Positions 26,295 to 36,497 are shown, numbered from the stretch's first letter. The stretch: 64,000 nucleotides of DNA from Thermoplasmatota archaeon (GCA_029259055.1 JAPDJP010000015.1:27795-91794), one strand, 5' to 3'. The notes: generated by a model from the letters alone, not told the origin. Numbers and translations are program-made.

Positions 26295-26974
26295 TTGGCA
26301 ATCATCGCCCTCAGCCAATCAGCAACGTTTTCCGCATGGTCAGCAATGTCATCAATCCAGTCAACTATCTTCAGCAGATGATATTCATCCATTGGATTAA
26401 GCTTATCTTCAATTTCATAGATTTTTTTTGTTATTTCATATCTAATTCTATCTGCTTCCCATTCCTTCCTATGAACTCTGTGAATAAATTCTTTTGTTTC
26501 CTTTCTTTCCTTATCAACAAATCCAGTTTCGATTAGATCCCTAACATTTCCAACCGCTTTTTCCATTTCCTCAACAGTTTCAGCCACTAATTCCATATGC
26601 TTCTTAAAATCATCCTTTAATTCATCTGGAATTTTAGTATGCCTTAAATCCAACAATTGAGCCAAATTTTCCGCATGGTCAAGAATTGCATCCTGCTCTC
26701 TAAGTAACCATAAAAAATATTTTTTATCCACAGGCATAAAAACAGAACGAGGTAAATGAGCTCTTATATTTCCTTTAATTAAATCCGCCTCATGCTCCAA
26801 TCTTGAAACTTTTTCCGCAACTTCATGAAAACTTTCATAATTTCCATCAATATATTTTAACACTCCTTCCTTTAAAATTGTTATACACTCTCTTACCTTA
26901 CTCATATGCTCTAGTAAACCAGCAAATGGTGACTTTTTCCGATATATTCCCTCAACCGGCACTCTATAAGGCAT
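26291..26974 (-). CDS. DUF47/PhoU-like phosphate transport regulator
   Basis: MPYRVPVEGIYRKKSPFAGLLEHMSKV...; overlaps the PiT stop (TAATG); longer ORF opens at 27046. Confidence 0.85.
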   Translation of the reverse strand: MPYRVPVEGIYRKKSPFAGLLEHMSKVRECITILKEGVLKYIDGNYESFHEVAEKVSRLEHEADLIKGNIRAHLPRSVFMPVDKKYFLWLLREQDAILDHAENLAQLLDLRHTKIPDELKDDFKKHMELVAETVEEMEKAVGNVRDLIETGFVDKERKETKEFIHRVHRKEWEADRIRYEITKKIYEIEDKLNPMDEYHLLKIVDWIDDIADHAENVADWLRAMIAK

Positions 26975-28170
26975 TAAAATATTATTGATAATCCTATATA
27001 AATTAATATCGATGTTATTATTGTAGCGGGAAGCGTTAATAACCATGATAAAACAATCCTCTTTATTATGCTTAAATCAATAGCTGCCAATCCTCTTGCT
27101 AAACCAACGCCTACAACAGCACCAACAACAACATGTGTTGTAGAAATGGGTAAGCCCAATTTTGAAGCCGCTAAAACGACGGTAGCAGCTGAGAAATCAA
27201 CGCTAAATCCTCTAGTATTTGTTAAAGAAGTTATTTTCCCTCCAACAGTTCTTATTACTTTATATCCCCATGTTAGAATCCCCAATGCTATGCCAAATCC
27301 ACCAAAAGCAAGTAAATAGGCAGTGTCAATTTCTTTCCATGCAATAGCAAGAACAACCGCAACCGGCGCAATAGCATTTGCAACATCATTTGCTCCATGT
27401 GAGAAGGCAACATAACAAGAAGTCATTATCTGGAGGCGCCTAAACATTCTTTCCACGATTTCGTATCCTTTTCCACTAAATCTTTTCGCAAGAAACCCTC
27501 CTATTATTCCAGCAATTAATGCAATTAATGCGGAAATAAGAACATATTCTGTAGTTTCAAATCCAAGTATTTCTCCAGCTCTTGTTTTCATAAAAATTGA
27601 AAGGAAAATTATGAAAATCGTTAAAGCAATAAAAATAGGACTAAGTTTTTTTGCATATCTAACAGGCTCCTTTTTAGCAAATATAAAGAAGCGAATTATA
27701 CCAAACACCAAAAACGCAAGCAATGCCCCCGCCAGAGGCGAAAGAGCCCAAGATATTACAACTTTTCCCAATGTATCCCATTTTATTGCGGATAAGCCTC
27801 CTTGTATTAATCCAAATCCTGTTACTCCACCAACTATTGCATGCGTTGTTGAAACCGGCAATTCTTTCCATGTAGAGAGCGTAACAAAAATGGATGCAGA
27901 AAGCAAAGCTGCTAAAAATCCAAGCATAACATCCGTTTTTGCAATTGAAGAAACATCCACAATTCCCCCTTTAACAGTATCTGTCACATGCTTTCCCACT
28001 AAAACAGCTCCTAAAAAGTTTAATATAGAAGCAATTATTAGGGCCTGTCTCAACGAAATTGCTTTTGCTCCAACTGCGGTGGACATCGAGTTTGCCACAT
28101 CATTAGAGCCAATATTCCAAGCCATATATAAACCAGAAAAAATAGCAATTATGATTATGGCAATAAGCAT
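26974..28170 (-). CDS. PiT-family inorganic phosphate transporter
   Basis: MAWNIGSNDVANSMSTAVGAKAISLRQA; second copy SHGANDVANAIAPVA; PVSTTHAIVG / PISTTHVVVG. Confidence 0.94.
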   Translation of the reverse strand: MLIAIIIIAIFSGLYMAWNIGSNDVANSMSTAVGAKAISLRQALIIASILNFLGAVLVGKHVTDTVKGGIVDVSSIAKTDVMLGFLAALLSASIFVTLSTWKELPVSTTHAIVGGVTGFGLIQGGLSAIKWDTLGKVVISWALSPLAGALLAFLVFGIIRFFIFAKKEPVRYAKKLSPIFIALTIFIIFLSIFMKTRAGEILGFETTEYVLISALIALIAGIIGGFLAKRFSGKGYEIVERMFRRLQIMTSCYVAFSHGANDVANAIAPVAVVLAIAWKEIDTAYLLAFGGFGIALGILTWGYKVIRTVGGKITSLTNTRGFSVDFSAATVVLAASKLGLPISTTHVVVGAVVGVGLARGLAAIDLSIIKRIVLSWLLTLPATIITSILIYIGLSIIF

Positions 28171-28221
28171 GTTGGTAATATATGGCTAAAATTTATAATT
28201 TATCATGCGATTTCTTATTTC

Positions 28222-28461
28222 ATGATAAAAGCTTATATTCTAATATTAACGTACGTTGGCAATCTAAAAGTGGTATTGGAAGAAATGAGAAAGCTTGAAA
28301 ATATAGAAAGTATTGCTGTCGTAGCTGGAGATTATGATATAATTGTTAAAGCTAAAGTAAATAGTTTAGAAGAGTTGATGGAATTAACAGATAAAATTCA
28401 TTCAATAAAGGGTGTTAAAAGAACAAATACACAAGTTATTGAAAAAGAGATTGTAGCATGA
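28222..28461 (+). CDS. Stand-alone Lrp/AsnC ligand-binding (RAM) domain protein
   Basis: MIKAYILILTYVGNLKVVLEEMRKLENIESIAVVAGDYDIIVKAKVNSLEEL. Confidence 0.85.
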   Translation: MIKAYILILTYVGNLKVVLEEMRKLENIESIAVVAGDYDIIVKAKVNSLEELMELTDKIHSIKGVKRTNTQVIEKEIVA

Positions 28462-29678
28462 GGATAAGAAAGAAATATTTATTTTATGTGCTGGGCATAC
28501 TTTCTTCAGCAATAGGAGCGATAGTCACAATTATTGATACATATATTTCAGTAATTTACGTAAAAGACCCATGGGCTTTGTGCTTAGCCATATTCTTAGC
28601 AGGCATAATAATTACTTTTATATTATGCCTTATTCTTTCCATTCCAATAAAAGGAAAAAGTATAGGAGCAAGAATTGACCCATCTTTTAGGAAGCTGAGA
28701 TTATTAAGAAAAAAAGAGTTAAAATATCATTTAGCTGCTGGCATAGGAAATGCAACAGCAACAATCGCATATTTTATGATAATCTCCCTATATAAAGACC
28801 CTTCAGCTGTTCTTTCTTTCTTTCAAATAGTGATACTATATTTATTGCTAATAGAATCAATAGCAGAAAAAAATGCGCCCACGCTGGCGGAGGTTCAATC
28901 ATCTATTGTTGTTACATTTGGGGCGATACTATCATCTTTTTCTTTAAAAGGAGAGATAAATTTTTTTGGACTTTTAGTTGTATTCCTTATTCTTAATCCT
29001 TCTTGGGTTGTATTTTCGATTTATCAGAGAAAGCTCAAAATAATGAAGATAGATAGCTGTTATAATGATTCAATAAATATTAGATTTTGGAATCTATTCT
29101 TTACAACAATTTTTACGACAATATTTGTTTATTTTATAAGAAGAGATGCTTTCTATTTAGCTTTTGATGTGTTAAAGTACTGGTATTTCTTTTTTATATC
29201 TATGGGGGTGACTTTCTTTTCATATATACTCTATATAAGAGCATTGGGATTGGGAAAGGCGAGCGTTACGCAAGCTGTTAAATCCCTCACCATAATCTTT
29301 TCTATTCCCCTCACATTTATACTTGCAAAAATCACTCCAGTTATAGTATTTGAATCTATAACGCATGCAATAATAAAAATGATTGGAATCATTTTAGTTG
29401 TCTTGGGAGTAATATCATTTGCTTTAACAGAAGTTAAGGCATATATCTTTATAAAGGCAAAGACAGGATATGCAGCAAGCCAAATAATAGATAAAATATG
29501 GAAAATTAAGGGTATAACAAGTGTCGCTGCTGTAGCTGGAAGATATGATATTATTGCAAAAGCAAGAATAAGAACCTTGGGTAAAGGATATGAGAGGATA
29601 ATAAGAGCATTAGAAAAAGTAAAAGGAATAGAAAGTTTTGAATGGCAATCTATATTAAAAGAATGGGAGGAAATATGA
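28458..29678 (+). CDS. DMT/EamA-like multi-TM transporter with C-terminal Lrp/AsnC RAM domain
   Basis: ~10 hydrophobic segments followed by KAYIFIKAKTGYAASQIIDKIWKIKGITSVAAVAGRYDIIAKARI; ATGA overlap with the preceding RAM gene. Confidence 0.75.
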   Translation: MRIRKKYLFYVLGILSSAIGAIVTIIDTYISVIYVKDPWALCLAIFLAGIIITFILCLILSIPIKGKSIGARIDPSFRKLRLLRKKELKYHLAAGIGNATATIAYFMIISLYKDPSAVLSFFQIVILYLLLIESIAEKNAPTLAEVQSSIVVTFGAILSSFSLKGEINFFGLLVVFLILNPSWVVFSIYQRKLKIMKIDSCYNDSINIRFWNLFFTTIFTTIFVYFIRRDAFYLAFDVLKYWYFFFISMGVTFFSYILYIRALGLGKASVTQAVKSLTIIFSIPLTFILAKITPVIVFESITHAIIKMIGIILVVLGVISFALTEVKAYIFIKAKTGYAASQIIDKIWKIKGITSVAAVAGRYDIIAKARIRTLGKGYERIIRALEKVKGIESFEWQSILKEWEEI

Positions 29679-30409
29679 AAATAGGAATAATTGGAGGAAC
29701 TGGCTTTTATGAAATGGAAGGGAATGAATTAGAAATAGAAACAGAATATGGAAAAATTTTGGTTTACAAACTAAAAGACAATATATTTTTTCTCCCCCGC
29801 CATGGCAAGAAACATAAACCAGCTCATGTAGTAAATTACAAGGGAAATATAAAAGCAATGGAAAAATTAGGCATAGAAAGAATTATAGCAATAAATACTG
29901 TTGGTTCAATGAAGAAAAATATAAAGCCGGGCTCAATTTTTATTCCAAACGATTTTATTGATTTTACAAAAAGAAAAACAACTTTTTACGATGATATTGC
30001 GGTGCATATCGATATGAGCCAACCTTTTTGTCCAGTAATAAGGAAAATTTTAGTGGAAGAAGCAAAAAAGAAAGGAAATGTATATGAAGGAATATATGTT
30101 GCCACAGAAGGGCCAAGACTTGAAACAAAAGCGGAGATTACAATGTTTAAAAATTTTGCTCATGTTGTTGGAATGACTTTGGTACCAGAGGCAATTTTGG
30201 CCAGAGAGATAGGAATATGTTATGCTTCTATTTGTTTAGTTTCAAATTATGCTGCTGGATTGCAAAGGGAGTTAAGCATTGAAGAAATAAAAGAGATGTA
30301 CAAAAAAAATAAAGATATTATAATCTCTATCATAAATGAAAGCATAAAGAGAATACCAAAAAAGAGAGAATGCGATTGTAAAAATGCTTTCGAAAAAGGA
30401 AAGTTATGA
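29675..30409 (+). CDS. mtnP: S-methyl-5'-thioadenosine phosphorylase
   Basis: MKIGIIGGTGFYEM, PRHGKKHKPAHVVNYKGNI, YVATEGPRLETKAEI, VGMTLVPEAILARE; ORF opens at 29642. Confidence 0.92.
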   Translation: MKIGIIGGTGFYEMEGNELEIETEYGKILVYKLKDNIFFLPRHGKKHKPAHVVNYKGNIKAMEKLGIERIIAINTVGSMKKNIKPGSIFIPNDFIDFTKRKTTFYDDIAVHIDMSQPFCPVIRKILVEEAKKKGNVYEGIYVATEGPRLETKAEITMFKNFAHVVGMTLVPEAILAREIGICYASICLVSNYAAGLQRELSIEEIKEMYKKNKDIIISIINESIKRIPKKRECDCKNAFEKGKL

Positions 30410-30655
30410 TATAAACAAGCTTGTAGAATTTGTATACAGCATTTAGGAATCTACCAAAGGAAAAAATGAATTGATAGGAACAGTAGCTTTGGTATATAAT
30501 TGGGAAAAGAAATTGATTGGATACCTCATTTTAATGAACAGTAGAAATGGATTTATTGAATTTTTACAGAAAACACGTTTTTAAAAAATTTAGAAGGTAT
30601 AAAGATTTTGTTATTATGAGAAAGGCTTATAAGTTTCTTTACAGGCCATTACTTT
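30384..30655 (+). pseudogene. Possible decayed ORF between mtnP and radA
   Basis: Frame MLSKKESYDINKLVEFVYSI*ESTKGKNELIGTVALVYNWEKKLIGYLILMNSRNGFIEF.. with in-frame TAG (30444-30446), then an apparent frameshift into ..FYRKHVFKKFRRYKDFVIMRKAYKFLYRPLLL*. Confidence 0.35.
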
Positions 30656-30662
30656 TATAAAT
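30652..30662 (+). promoter_or_regulatory. Probable TATA box for radA (CTTTTATAAAT)
   Basis: Archaeal TATA-like motif ~26-36 nt before the likely ATG at 30688, suggesting a leaderless or near-leaderless transcript. Confidence 0.5.
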
Positions 30663-30687
30663 ATTGCATGTATTGAAAAATGATAGA

Positions 30688-31623
30688 ATGTTTGAACTTG
30701 AGGATTTGCCTGGTGTTGGGCCTGCAATTGCAAAAAAGTTGGAAGAAGCAGGCTATACAGATTTAATGGCTATTGCTGTCGCATCCCCTGCTGAACTGGC
30801 GGAAATAGCGGATATTGGTGAGGGCACAGCTGCAAAAATAATTCAAGCTGCTCGTGAAAAAGCTGATGTTGGAGATTTTGAAACTGGCGATGTTTTATTG
30901 GAAAAATTGCAAGAGAGAAAGCATTTAACAACTGGCTCAAAAGCATTGGATGAATTGTTAGGGGGAGGATTTGAAACGCAGGCAATAACTGAATTATTTG
31001 GAGAATTTGGCTCTGGAAAGACGCAAATTGCCCACCAATTATGTGTAAATGTTCAGTTGCCCGAAGACCAAGGAGGATTGGAAGGAGAAGCAATATTTAT
31101 CGATACTGAAAACACCTTTAGGCCTGAAAGAATTCTACAGATGGCGGAGGGATTGGGTTTAGATGGAAAAGAAGTTTTGAAAAAAATACATGTTGCAAGT
31201 GCCTTTAATTCAAATCATCAAATGATGCTCGCTGAAAAGGCGATGGAACTTGCCAAGGAATATCCAATAAAGTTATTAGTTGTAGATTCATTAACCGGGC
31301 ATTTTAGAGCAGAATATGTTGGAAGAGGAGCATTGGCGGAAAGACAGCAAAAGTTGAATAAACATATGCATACTTTGTTAAGATTTGCTCGCATATATAA
31401 TGCTGTAATATGCGTTACTAATCAAGTTGCCGCTCGTCCAGATGTTTTCTTTGGAGATCCAACACAACCAATAGGAGGGCATATAGTTGGACATACAGCT
31501 ATGTTTAGAGTATATTTAAGAAAATCAAAAGGAGGAAAAAGAATAGCTAGGCTTATTGACTCACCACATTTGCCAGAAGGAGAGGCAGTTTTTACTGTAA
31601 GGGAAGAAGGAATTAGAGATTAG
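30688..31623 (+). CDS. radA: DNA repair and recombination protein RadA
   Basis: [23 protein letters not shown] Hh[17 protein letters not shown] Walker [12 protein letters not shown] opens at 30664. Confidence 0.97.
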   Translation: MFELEDLPGVGPAIAKKLEEAGYTDLMAIAVASPAELAEIADIGEGTAAKIIQAAREKADVGDFETGDVLLEKLQERKHLTTGSKALDELLGGGFETQAITELFGEFGSGKTQIAHQLCVNVQLPEDQGGLEGEAIFIDTENTFRPERILQMAEGLGLDGKEVLKKIHVASAFNSNHQMMLAEKAMELAKEYPIKLLVVDSLTGHFRAEYVGRGALAERQQKLNKHMHTLLRFARIYNAVICVTNQVAARPDVFFGDPTQPIGGHIVGHTAMFRVYLRKSKGGKRIARLIDSPHLPEGEAVFTVREEGIRD

Positions 31624-31624
31624 A

Positions 31625-32656
31625 ATGAAAAGAATACAATTATCGCATGGAGCGGGCGGAAAAGAAATGGGCAAACTTATAAAAGAATATATAGTCAAAA
31701 ATTTTAAAAATAATAAGGCGGAGGTGCCTTTGGAAGCTTTAGATGATTCAGCTGTTTTAGATGGTATAGTTTTTACTACAGATAGTCATACTGTTCAACC
31801 GGTTTTTTTTCCAGGCGGAGATATAGGAAAACTTGCTGTATGTGGCACAGTAAATGATATTGCTTGCTTGGGTGCTACTCCAGTGGCGATGGCAACCGCA
31901 ATGGTAATAGAAGAAGGATTCCCTATGGAAAAATTTGAAGAAATTTTAAAAAGCATGGCTATGGCTGCTGAGGAAGCAGGCGTTGAAATTATTACAGGAG
32001 ATACAAAAGTTGTTGAAAGGGGAGGAATAAAAGATATTGTTGTAACTACTACTGCTATAGGTAAAGAAAGCAGGTGGCTAAAAAGCAATTGGAAAATAGC
32101 TGGGAGAAAAGGAAAATGGCTTCTCGATTCGATGCTTAGACCGGGAGATAAAATAATAATAAATGGTTGCATAGCAGACCATGGAATAGCGATAATTTCT
32201 AAAAGAGAAGGATATGGATTTGAAGGAAGCGTTGTTTCAGATGTTGCACCTTTGAATGGCTTAATGGAAGAAGCTTTGAAGGAAGGAGGGGTTGTGGCGG
32301 CAAAAGATGCTACTCGAGGAGGAATAGCAAACGCTTTGAATGAGATGGCGGAGAAATCAAAAGTTGGAATTATAATTTATGAAGATAGCATACCAATAAA
32401 TGATGCTACTCTTGCAGCCTGTGAAATGCTGGGCTTAGACCCATATTCAATAGGGAATGAAGGAAAAATGCTGTTTGGTGTAACAAAAGAAAAGGCTGAG
32501 GATGTTTTAAAAGCAATAAGGAAGCATAAATATGGAAAAAAAGCAGAAATTATAGGAGAAGTTATAGAAGGAAATTATGTTATTCTGGAGACAAGCGTGG
32601 GAGGAAGACGTATTTTAGATGCTCCTATTGGGGACCCAATCCCAAGGATATGTTAG
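31625..32656 (+). CDS. hypE: Hydrogenase expression/formation protein HypE
   Basis: LSHGAGGKEM, DDSAV, TVNDIACLGATPVA, TGDTKVVERG, C-terminal PRIC tail. Confidence 0.93.
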   Translation: MKRIQLSHGAGGKEMGKLIKEYIVKNFKNNKAEVPLEALDDSAVLDGIVFTTDSHTVQPVFFPGGDIGKLAVCGTVNDIACLGATPVAMATAMVIEEGFPMEKFEEILKSMAMAAEEAGVEIITGDTKVVERGGIKDIVVTTTAIGKESRWLKSNWKIAGRKGKWLLDSMLRPGDKIIINGCIADHGIAIISKREGYGFEGSVVSDVAPLNGLMEEALKEGGVVAAKDATRGGIANALNEMAEKSKVGIIIYEDSIPINDATLAACEMLGLDPYSIGNEGKMLFGVTKEKAEDVLKAIRKHKYGKKAEIIGEVIEGNYVILETSVGGRRILDAPIGDPIPRIC

Positions 32657-34167
32657 GGCCATTCATATAATACTTTTTCTTCATTAAAAGCCATTTTTAC
32701 ATCATGAATTTCATTGTCTATTTCCTTTTCATAAAAATCTAAATAATACCAAGTTCCAGATATGTTAACGGCTAGATATCCTCTGTTATTTTCGGTTATT
32801 ATTACATACAAATCCTTCGCATCCCAAAACATATTATTTTCTTTCCTCATATTCCTAAGCATTCCATATGCAACGATTGCTTTATCAATTGTTGAGCCTT
32901 CTCGCATCAAATATGTAAAATCGGAAAAAGCAATTTGATTTTCATTTAAAATTTTCCCAGATTTAATAACAAAACCAATCCATCTTATTGTCCGAATAGC
33001 ATCTTTATAGGCGGTATCCCCGTCCAATTTTACTCCTAACCAACTTGTCCATGCAGCATATTTGGCAGCATTTGCATAAACTTCTGGATATTTAACATCA
33101 ATTAGATTGTAAGCGTATAATGCTTTACTATATTGGTTTGGAATACTCTCATTAGTTATATTATATATAAAATCGAGATTCATTTTGGCAAGTTTTTCTG
33201 GATTATTGTCAGTAAAATCCTTTATGCTATATGGCATAGAAATGTTTAACATTTCTGGATGGGGCTTTGCTATCTTAATAAAGTCCTCTAACAACCAATT
33301 TTCCGTTCCTAAGGGAGGATTATTAATTACTGGTAAAAGACTTTCTATAATTTCCTTTAATAAGCTTTGATTCATGTTTGAAGAAGGTTCTATATAATCA
33401 TAAAATCCGAAATGAACCATATAACGGTCATTTTCTAACCCTAAAAAAATGCATTTATATCCATATATCTTGCTAAAATTATAATTTTCAAATAAGATGG
33501 TGTTTAATTTTCCTAATCTTACATTACTCGCCAAAGTTGGGTCAATTATATACCATTTTTTGTCAATTCTTACTGCATTTACAGCATGCGGAGGAATTAG
33601 AAGAGTAAATACTTCTTCTGCTTTAAATCCACACAGTCGAAGAAGAGCTGTATTAAAAGAAGCTAAAGAATAACAATCTCCAATAATATTTGCATATGGA
33701 GAAATGCATTTTTCGCCTAAACAAAACATTTCATGTGCTGCAACTTTTCTATTCGCATTTTTTAAGCCTGGAGAACTCCATTCATCATATTTTGGAATCA
33801 TTGCTGGCTTAGAATGTTTCATATTTTTTATGTCAAATTCTACCAAAGCTTTCAACGTTTCATACTTATTCTCATTATAAATCTGTGCTGCAATTTCGCA
33901 AAGTTTTTCTGACAGCATATTAGCAACAACCAAAATCGTGCCTATACTTGGTTTAGGCCATTTTATCAAACCAAAATTTATTGATGGTTGAAACGGATTA
34001 TCATATCTTATTACTGCCCATGTATATTCTTCTATAAGATTTTCATTATGTGTTGAAACATTGTAATTAATTTCTTTAAAAGAATATTTAATTTGGAAAA
34101 ATAGTGGTGCATCGCAGCTAAAAACAAATAATTGCAAAATAAGGAAAGCTATAACGACCTTTCTCAT
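32653..34167 (-). CDS. Secreted protein with transglutaminase-like domain
   Basis: Signal peptide; GDCYSLASFNTALLRLCGF ... PPHAVNAVRIDKKWYIIDPT (Cys-His-Asp arrangement). Confidence 0.7.
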   Translation of the reverse strand: MRKVVIAFLILQLFVFSCDAPLFFQIKYSFKEINYNVSTHNENLIEEYTWAVIRYDNPFQPSINFGLIKWPKPSIGTILVVANMLSEKLCEIAAQIYNENKYETLKALVEFDIKNMKHSKPAMIPKYDEWSSPGLKNANRKVAAHEMFCLGEKCISPYANIIGDCYSLASFNTALLRLCGFKAEEVFTLLIPPHAVNAVRIDKKWYIIDPTLASNVRLGKLNTILFENYNFSKIYGYKCIFLGLENDRYMVHFGFYDYIEPSSNMNQSLLKEIIESLLPVINNPPLGTENWLLEDFIKIAKPHPEMLNISMPYSIKDFTDNNPEKLAKMNLDFIYNITNESIPNQYSKALYAYNLIDVKYPEVYANAAKYAAWTSWLGVKLDGDTAYKDAIRTIRWIGFVIKSGKILNENQIAFSDFTYLMREGSTIDKAIVAYGMLRNMRKENNMFWDAKDLYVIITENNRGYLAVNISGTWYYLDFYEKEIDNEIHDVKMAFNEEKVLYEWP

Positions 34168-34204
34168 ATAATTTTAATGAAAAGGAATTTATAAAAATTA
34201 ACAC

Positions 34205-34897
34205 TTATTCCATTTTTTCGTATTCTTTGGATTTTAAATAATCCACAATTGTTTCATATTCTTTTTCCTCCATTATGTTTTTTATCCATTCTATTGCCTC
34301 CCTGAATTTTATTAATGAATGAAGCTTTATTCCGTGTCGCTTTGCTATTTTTTCCGCTCCTTGTTGTCTATCTATAACAACTGCAACATGTTTGCATTTT
34401 ACATTGCATTTCCTTTTTTCTGCTTCAATTTCAAGCTGTTTTATTGCTAAGAGCTTGCTATCAAATTTTGTTACAATATCATCTATAGCAATAAATTCAT
34501 CTCCTTCTTCAATTTCTCCTTCCACCAAAGAATGCTCTCCATATTGCTGGCTATACTTTTCCAAATCTTCTATGCTTTTTACTCCAGCCAATTTTCTTGT
34601 ATAACATAAAGGAATGCTATAGTGCAATGAAATAGAAGTAGCTATTGGTATGCCAGCCATTGCTATACCAAGTAGTTTATTTCCAAATTTTTTTATTTTC
34701 TTACCAAGCAAAATCCCTATTTCATTCAACAAATCTGGATGAGATGGGAGGAGGCGAAGCTGGATATAAAAAGGACTCCATATACCAGATACAAGTTTCC
34801 ATCCTTCAGGCTTATGCTTTATTGTTTTTATTAATCCTCTCCTATACAATTCAGCAAAAATTTCTTTTTCATTCAAATTCCATCGCCTCCTTTGCAA
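34205..34897 (-). CDS. pyrE: Orotate phosphoribosyltransferase-like
   Basis: VSGIWSPFYIQLRLLPSHPDLL, GIAMAGIPIATSISLHYSIPLCYTRK, DEFIAIDDIVTKFDSKL. Confidence 0.8.
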   Translation of the reverse strand: MQRRRWNLNEKEIFAELYRRGLIKTIKHKPEGWKLVSGIWSPFYIQLRLLPSHPDLLNEIGILLGKKIKKFGNKLLGIAMAGIPIATSISLHYSIPLCYTRKLAGVKSIEDLEKYSQQYGEHSLVEGEIEEGDEFIAIDDIVTKFDSKLLAIKQLEIEAEKRKCNVKCKHVAVVIDRQQGAEKIAKRHGIKLHSLIKFREAIEWIKNIMEEKEYETIVDYLKSKEYEKME

Positions 34898-35573
34898 ATC
34901 TTTTTGCAGCTTCTTCCATATTCTCGCTTTTATATATGGCTGAGCCTATGATAGCGTAGCATGGATAGCCTCGCAATACAGCAAATGCTTTCCTTATCTC
35001 CCCTCCCTGCCTCCCTATGCCCGGCATGCAGTATTTTGGCTCATTTATCAAGCTTGTAAGCAAAAGATGATATTTCTTTAAAGCTTCTTCTTTGTTTCCC
35101 GGCAAAATAAAATATTCTACTCCTTTTTTAGCGGCAATTTCATAAATTCTGCCAGGAGCATCATCCAACAAAAAACCACCATCTTCTGCCAAATAAGCTT
35201 CATGTGTCATTTCTCCACCAACCATTGGAATCATTTCATATTTAAAGATAGCTTCAATAAATGCTTCCTCGCTTTTTCTTCCAGCCATTGGAAAAATTAT
35301 TACACCTTTTATATTTGCTTTTTTACAAGCCATAGCAAATTTTTCAGCTATATATGGTATATCTGTTCCAGCTTTTTGATGGTCATATATTACAGGCAAT
35401 TGAAAATCTATTTCTTCCATAATATTTTTCAATCCATATTGCAAAGCAAGATTAGCTCCTATTTTATATCCAACTATACCTTCTATCCCATAAGTTTTTT
35501 CAACGAGTTCCTTTAGCTTTTCCAAATCATCTACATCACATGCCACAATGACTCCATGCTCTCTTTCAAACAT
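34869..35573 (-). CDS. pyrF: Orotidine 5'-phosphate decarboxylase-like
   Basis: VACDVDDLEKLKEL, GYKIGANLALQYG, VIYDHQKAGTDIPYIAEKF, MPGIGRQGGEIRKA. Confidence 0.85.
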   Translation of the reverse strand: MFEREHGVIVACDVDDLEKLKELVEKTYGIEGIVGYKIGANLALQYGLKNIMEEIDFQLPVIYDHQKAGTDIPYIAEKFAMACKKANIKGVIIFPMAGRKSEEAFIEAIFKYEMIPMVGGEMTHEAYLAEDGGFLLDDAPGRIYEIAAKKGVEYFILPGNKEEALKKYHLLLTSLINEPKYCMPGIGRQGGEIRKAFAVLRGYPCYAIIGSAIYKSENMEEAAKRFAKEAMEFE

Positions 35574-35615
35574 AAAAAGATATGTATTGCATGATTTTAT
35601 TATTTTGGGAGGAAA

Positions 35616-36497
35616 TTATCTCTTCCTTTTAAGATATAATGCAATTGATGCAATAGCTACCATCGCCAATATAAATTCAAATCCAGGTGTTTTCTTTTTA
35701 TTTCCTACTTTTATTGTAATTTCCGCTATCGATGATTCATTATTGTTATCCCAACAGCAAGCATATATAGTGTGTTCCCCATCTTTCAATTGCTTTGTAT
35801 CTAAAGTATGATTCCATAATGTGGAAATATTTATGAATATCCATTCCCCATCATCTATTTTAATTGCTATTTTAGATATTGTTTCATTCCCATCTTCATC
35901 CCAAGCCTTTCCTTTTATTGTTATTATTCCCTTTACTTTGCTACCACCTTTTGGTTCCAGAATTTCTATAGAGGGTTTATGATTATTGAAAACATTTACT
36001 GTAACTGAAACAATTTCAGAATATAACTCGCCATCGTATGCCCGCACATAAATGGTATGATTTCCATTTATAACGTTCGTTGTATTCCACACATATTGCC
36101 ATGTTGTTATTCCTTCTGCAGTTATCCACTCTCCATTATCAATTTTAACCTCCACGCTCACAATAGTATCATTTCCATCTTCATCCCAAGCTTCTCCTTG
36201 TATGGTTAATGTTCCTGAAACTGTTATTTCTTCACTTGGATATTGTATTGTAACAACTGGAGGATGATTTTCTGGTTGTGGATGTGGTGGAGAGATTTTC
36301 GCAACTACGATTTTTTCTTTAGTAGAATTTACTCTCCCATATTCATCTATAGCATGGATTATGTAATGCAAAGGTTCGCTACGGTTAATTTGGATAGTGC
36401 AATACCAATTTTCTCCTATTTTATTCATGCTCTTATTAAAATGTTCGGTTTGATTATACCAATACTCTACATAAGCAGTTACATTCCATATACTCAA
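35616..36497 (-). CDS. C-terminal fragment: Ig-like repeats and PGF-CTERM-like anchor
   Basis: Repeated ITIQGEAWDEDGNDTIVSVEVKIDNGEW; C-terminus KKTPGFEFILAMVAIASIALYLKRKR. Confidence 0.7.
   Translation of the reverse strand: MSIWNVTAYVEYWYNQTEHFNKSMNKIGENWYCTIQINRSEPLHYIIHAIDEYGRVNSTKEKIVVAKISPPHPQPENHPPVVTIQYPSEEITVSGTLTIQGEAWDEDGNDTIVSVEVKIDNGEWITAEGITTWQYVWNTTNVINGNHTIYVRAYDGELYSEIVSVTVNVFNNHKPSIEILEPKGGSKVKGIITIKGKAWDEDGNETISKIAIKIDDGEWIFINISTLWNHTLDTKQLKDGEHTIYACCWDNNNESSIAEITIKVGNKKKTPGFEFILAMVAIASIALYLKRKR

Noticed and set aside
27611-28189. 192-aa + strand ORF
   Set aside because: Complementary to the well-supported PiT transporter gene; shadow ORF.
30444-30446. TAG as a pyrrolysine codon
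   Set aside because: A later frameshift is also present and no pyl genes are visible; decay is simpler.
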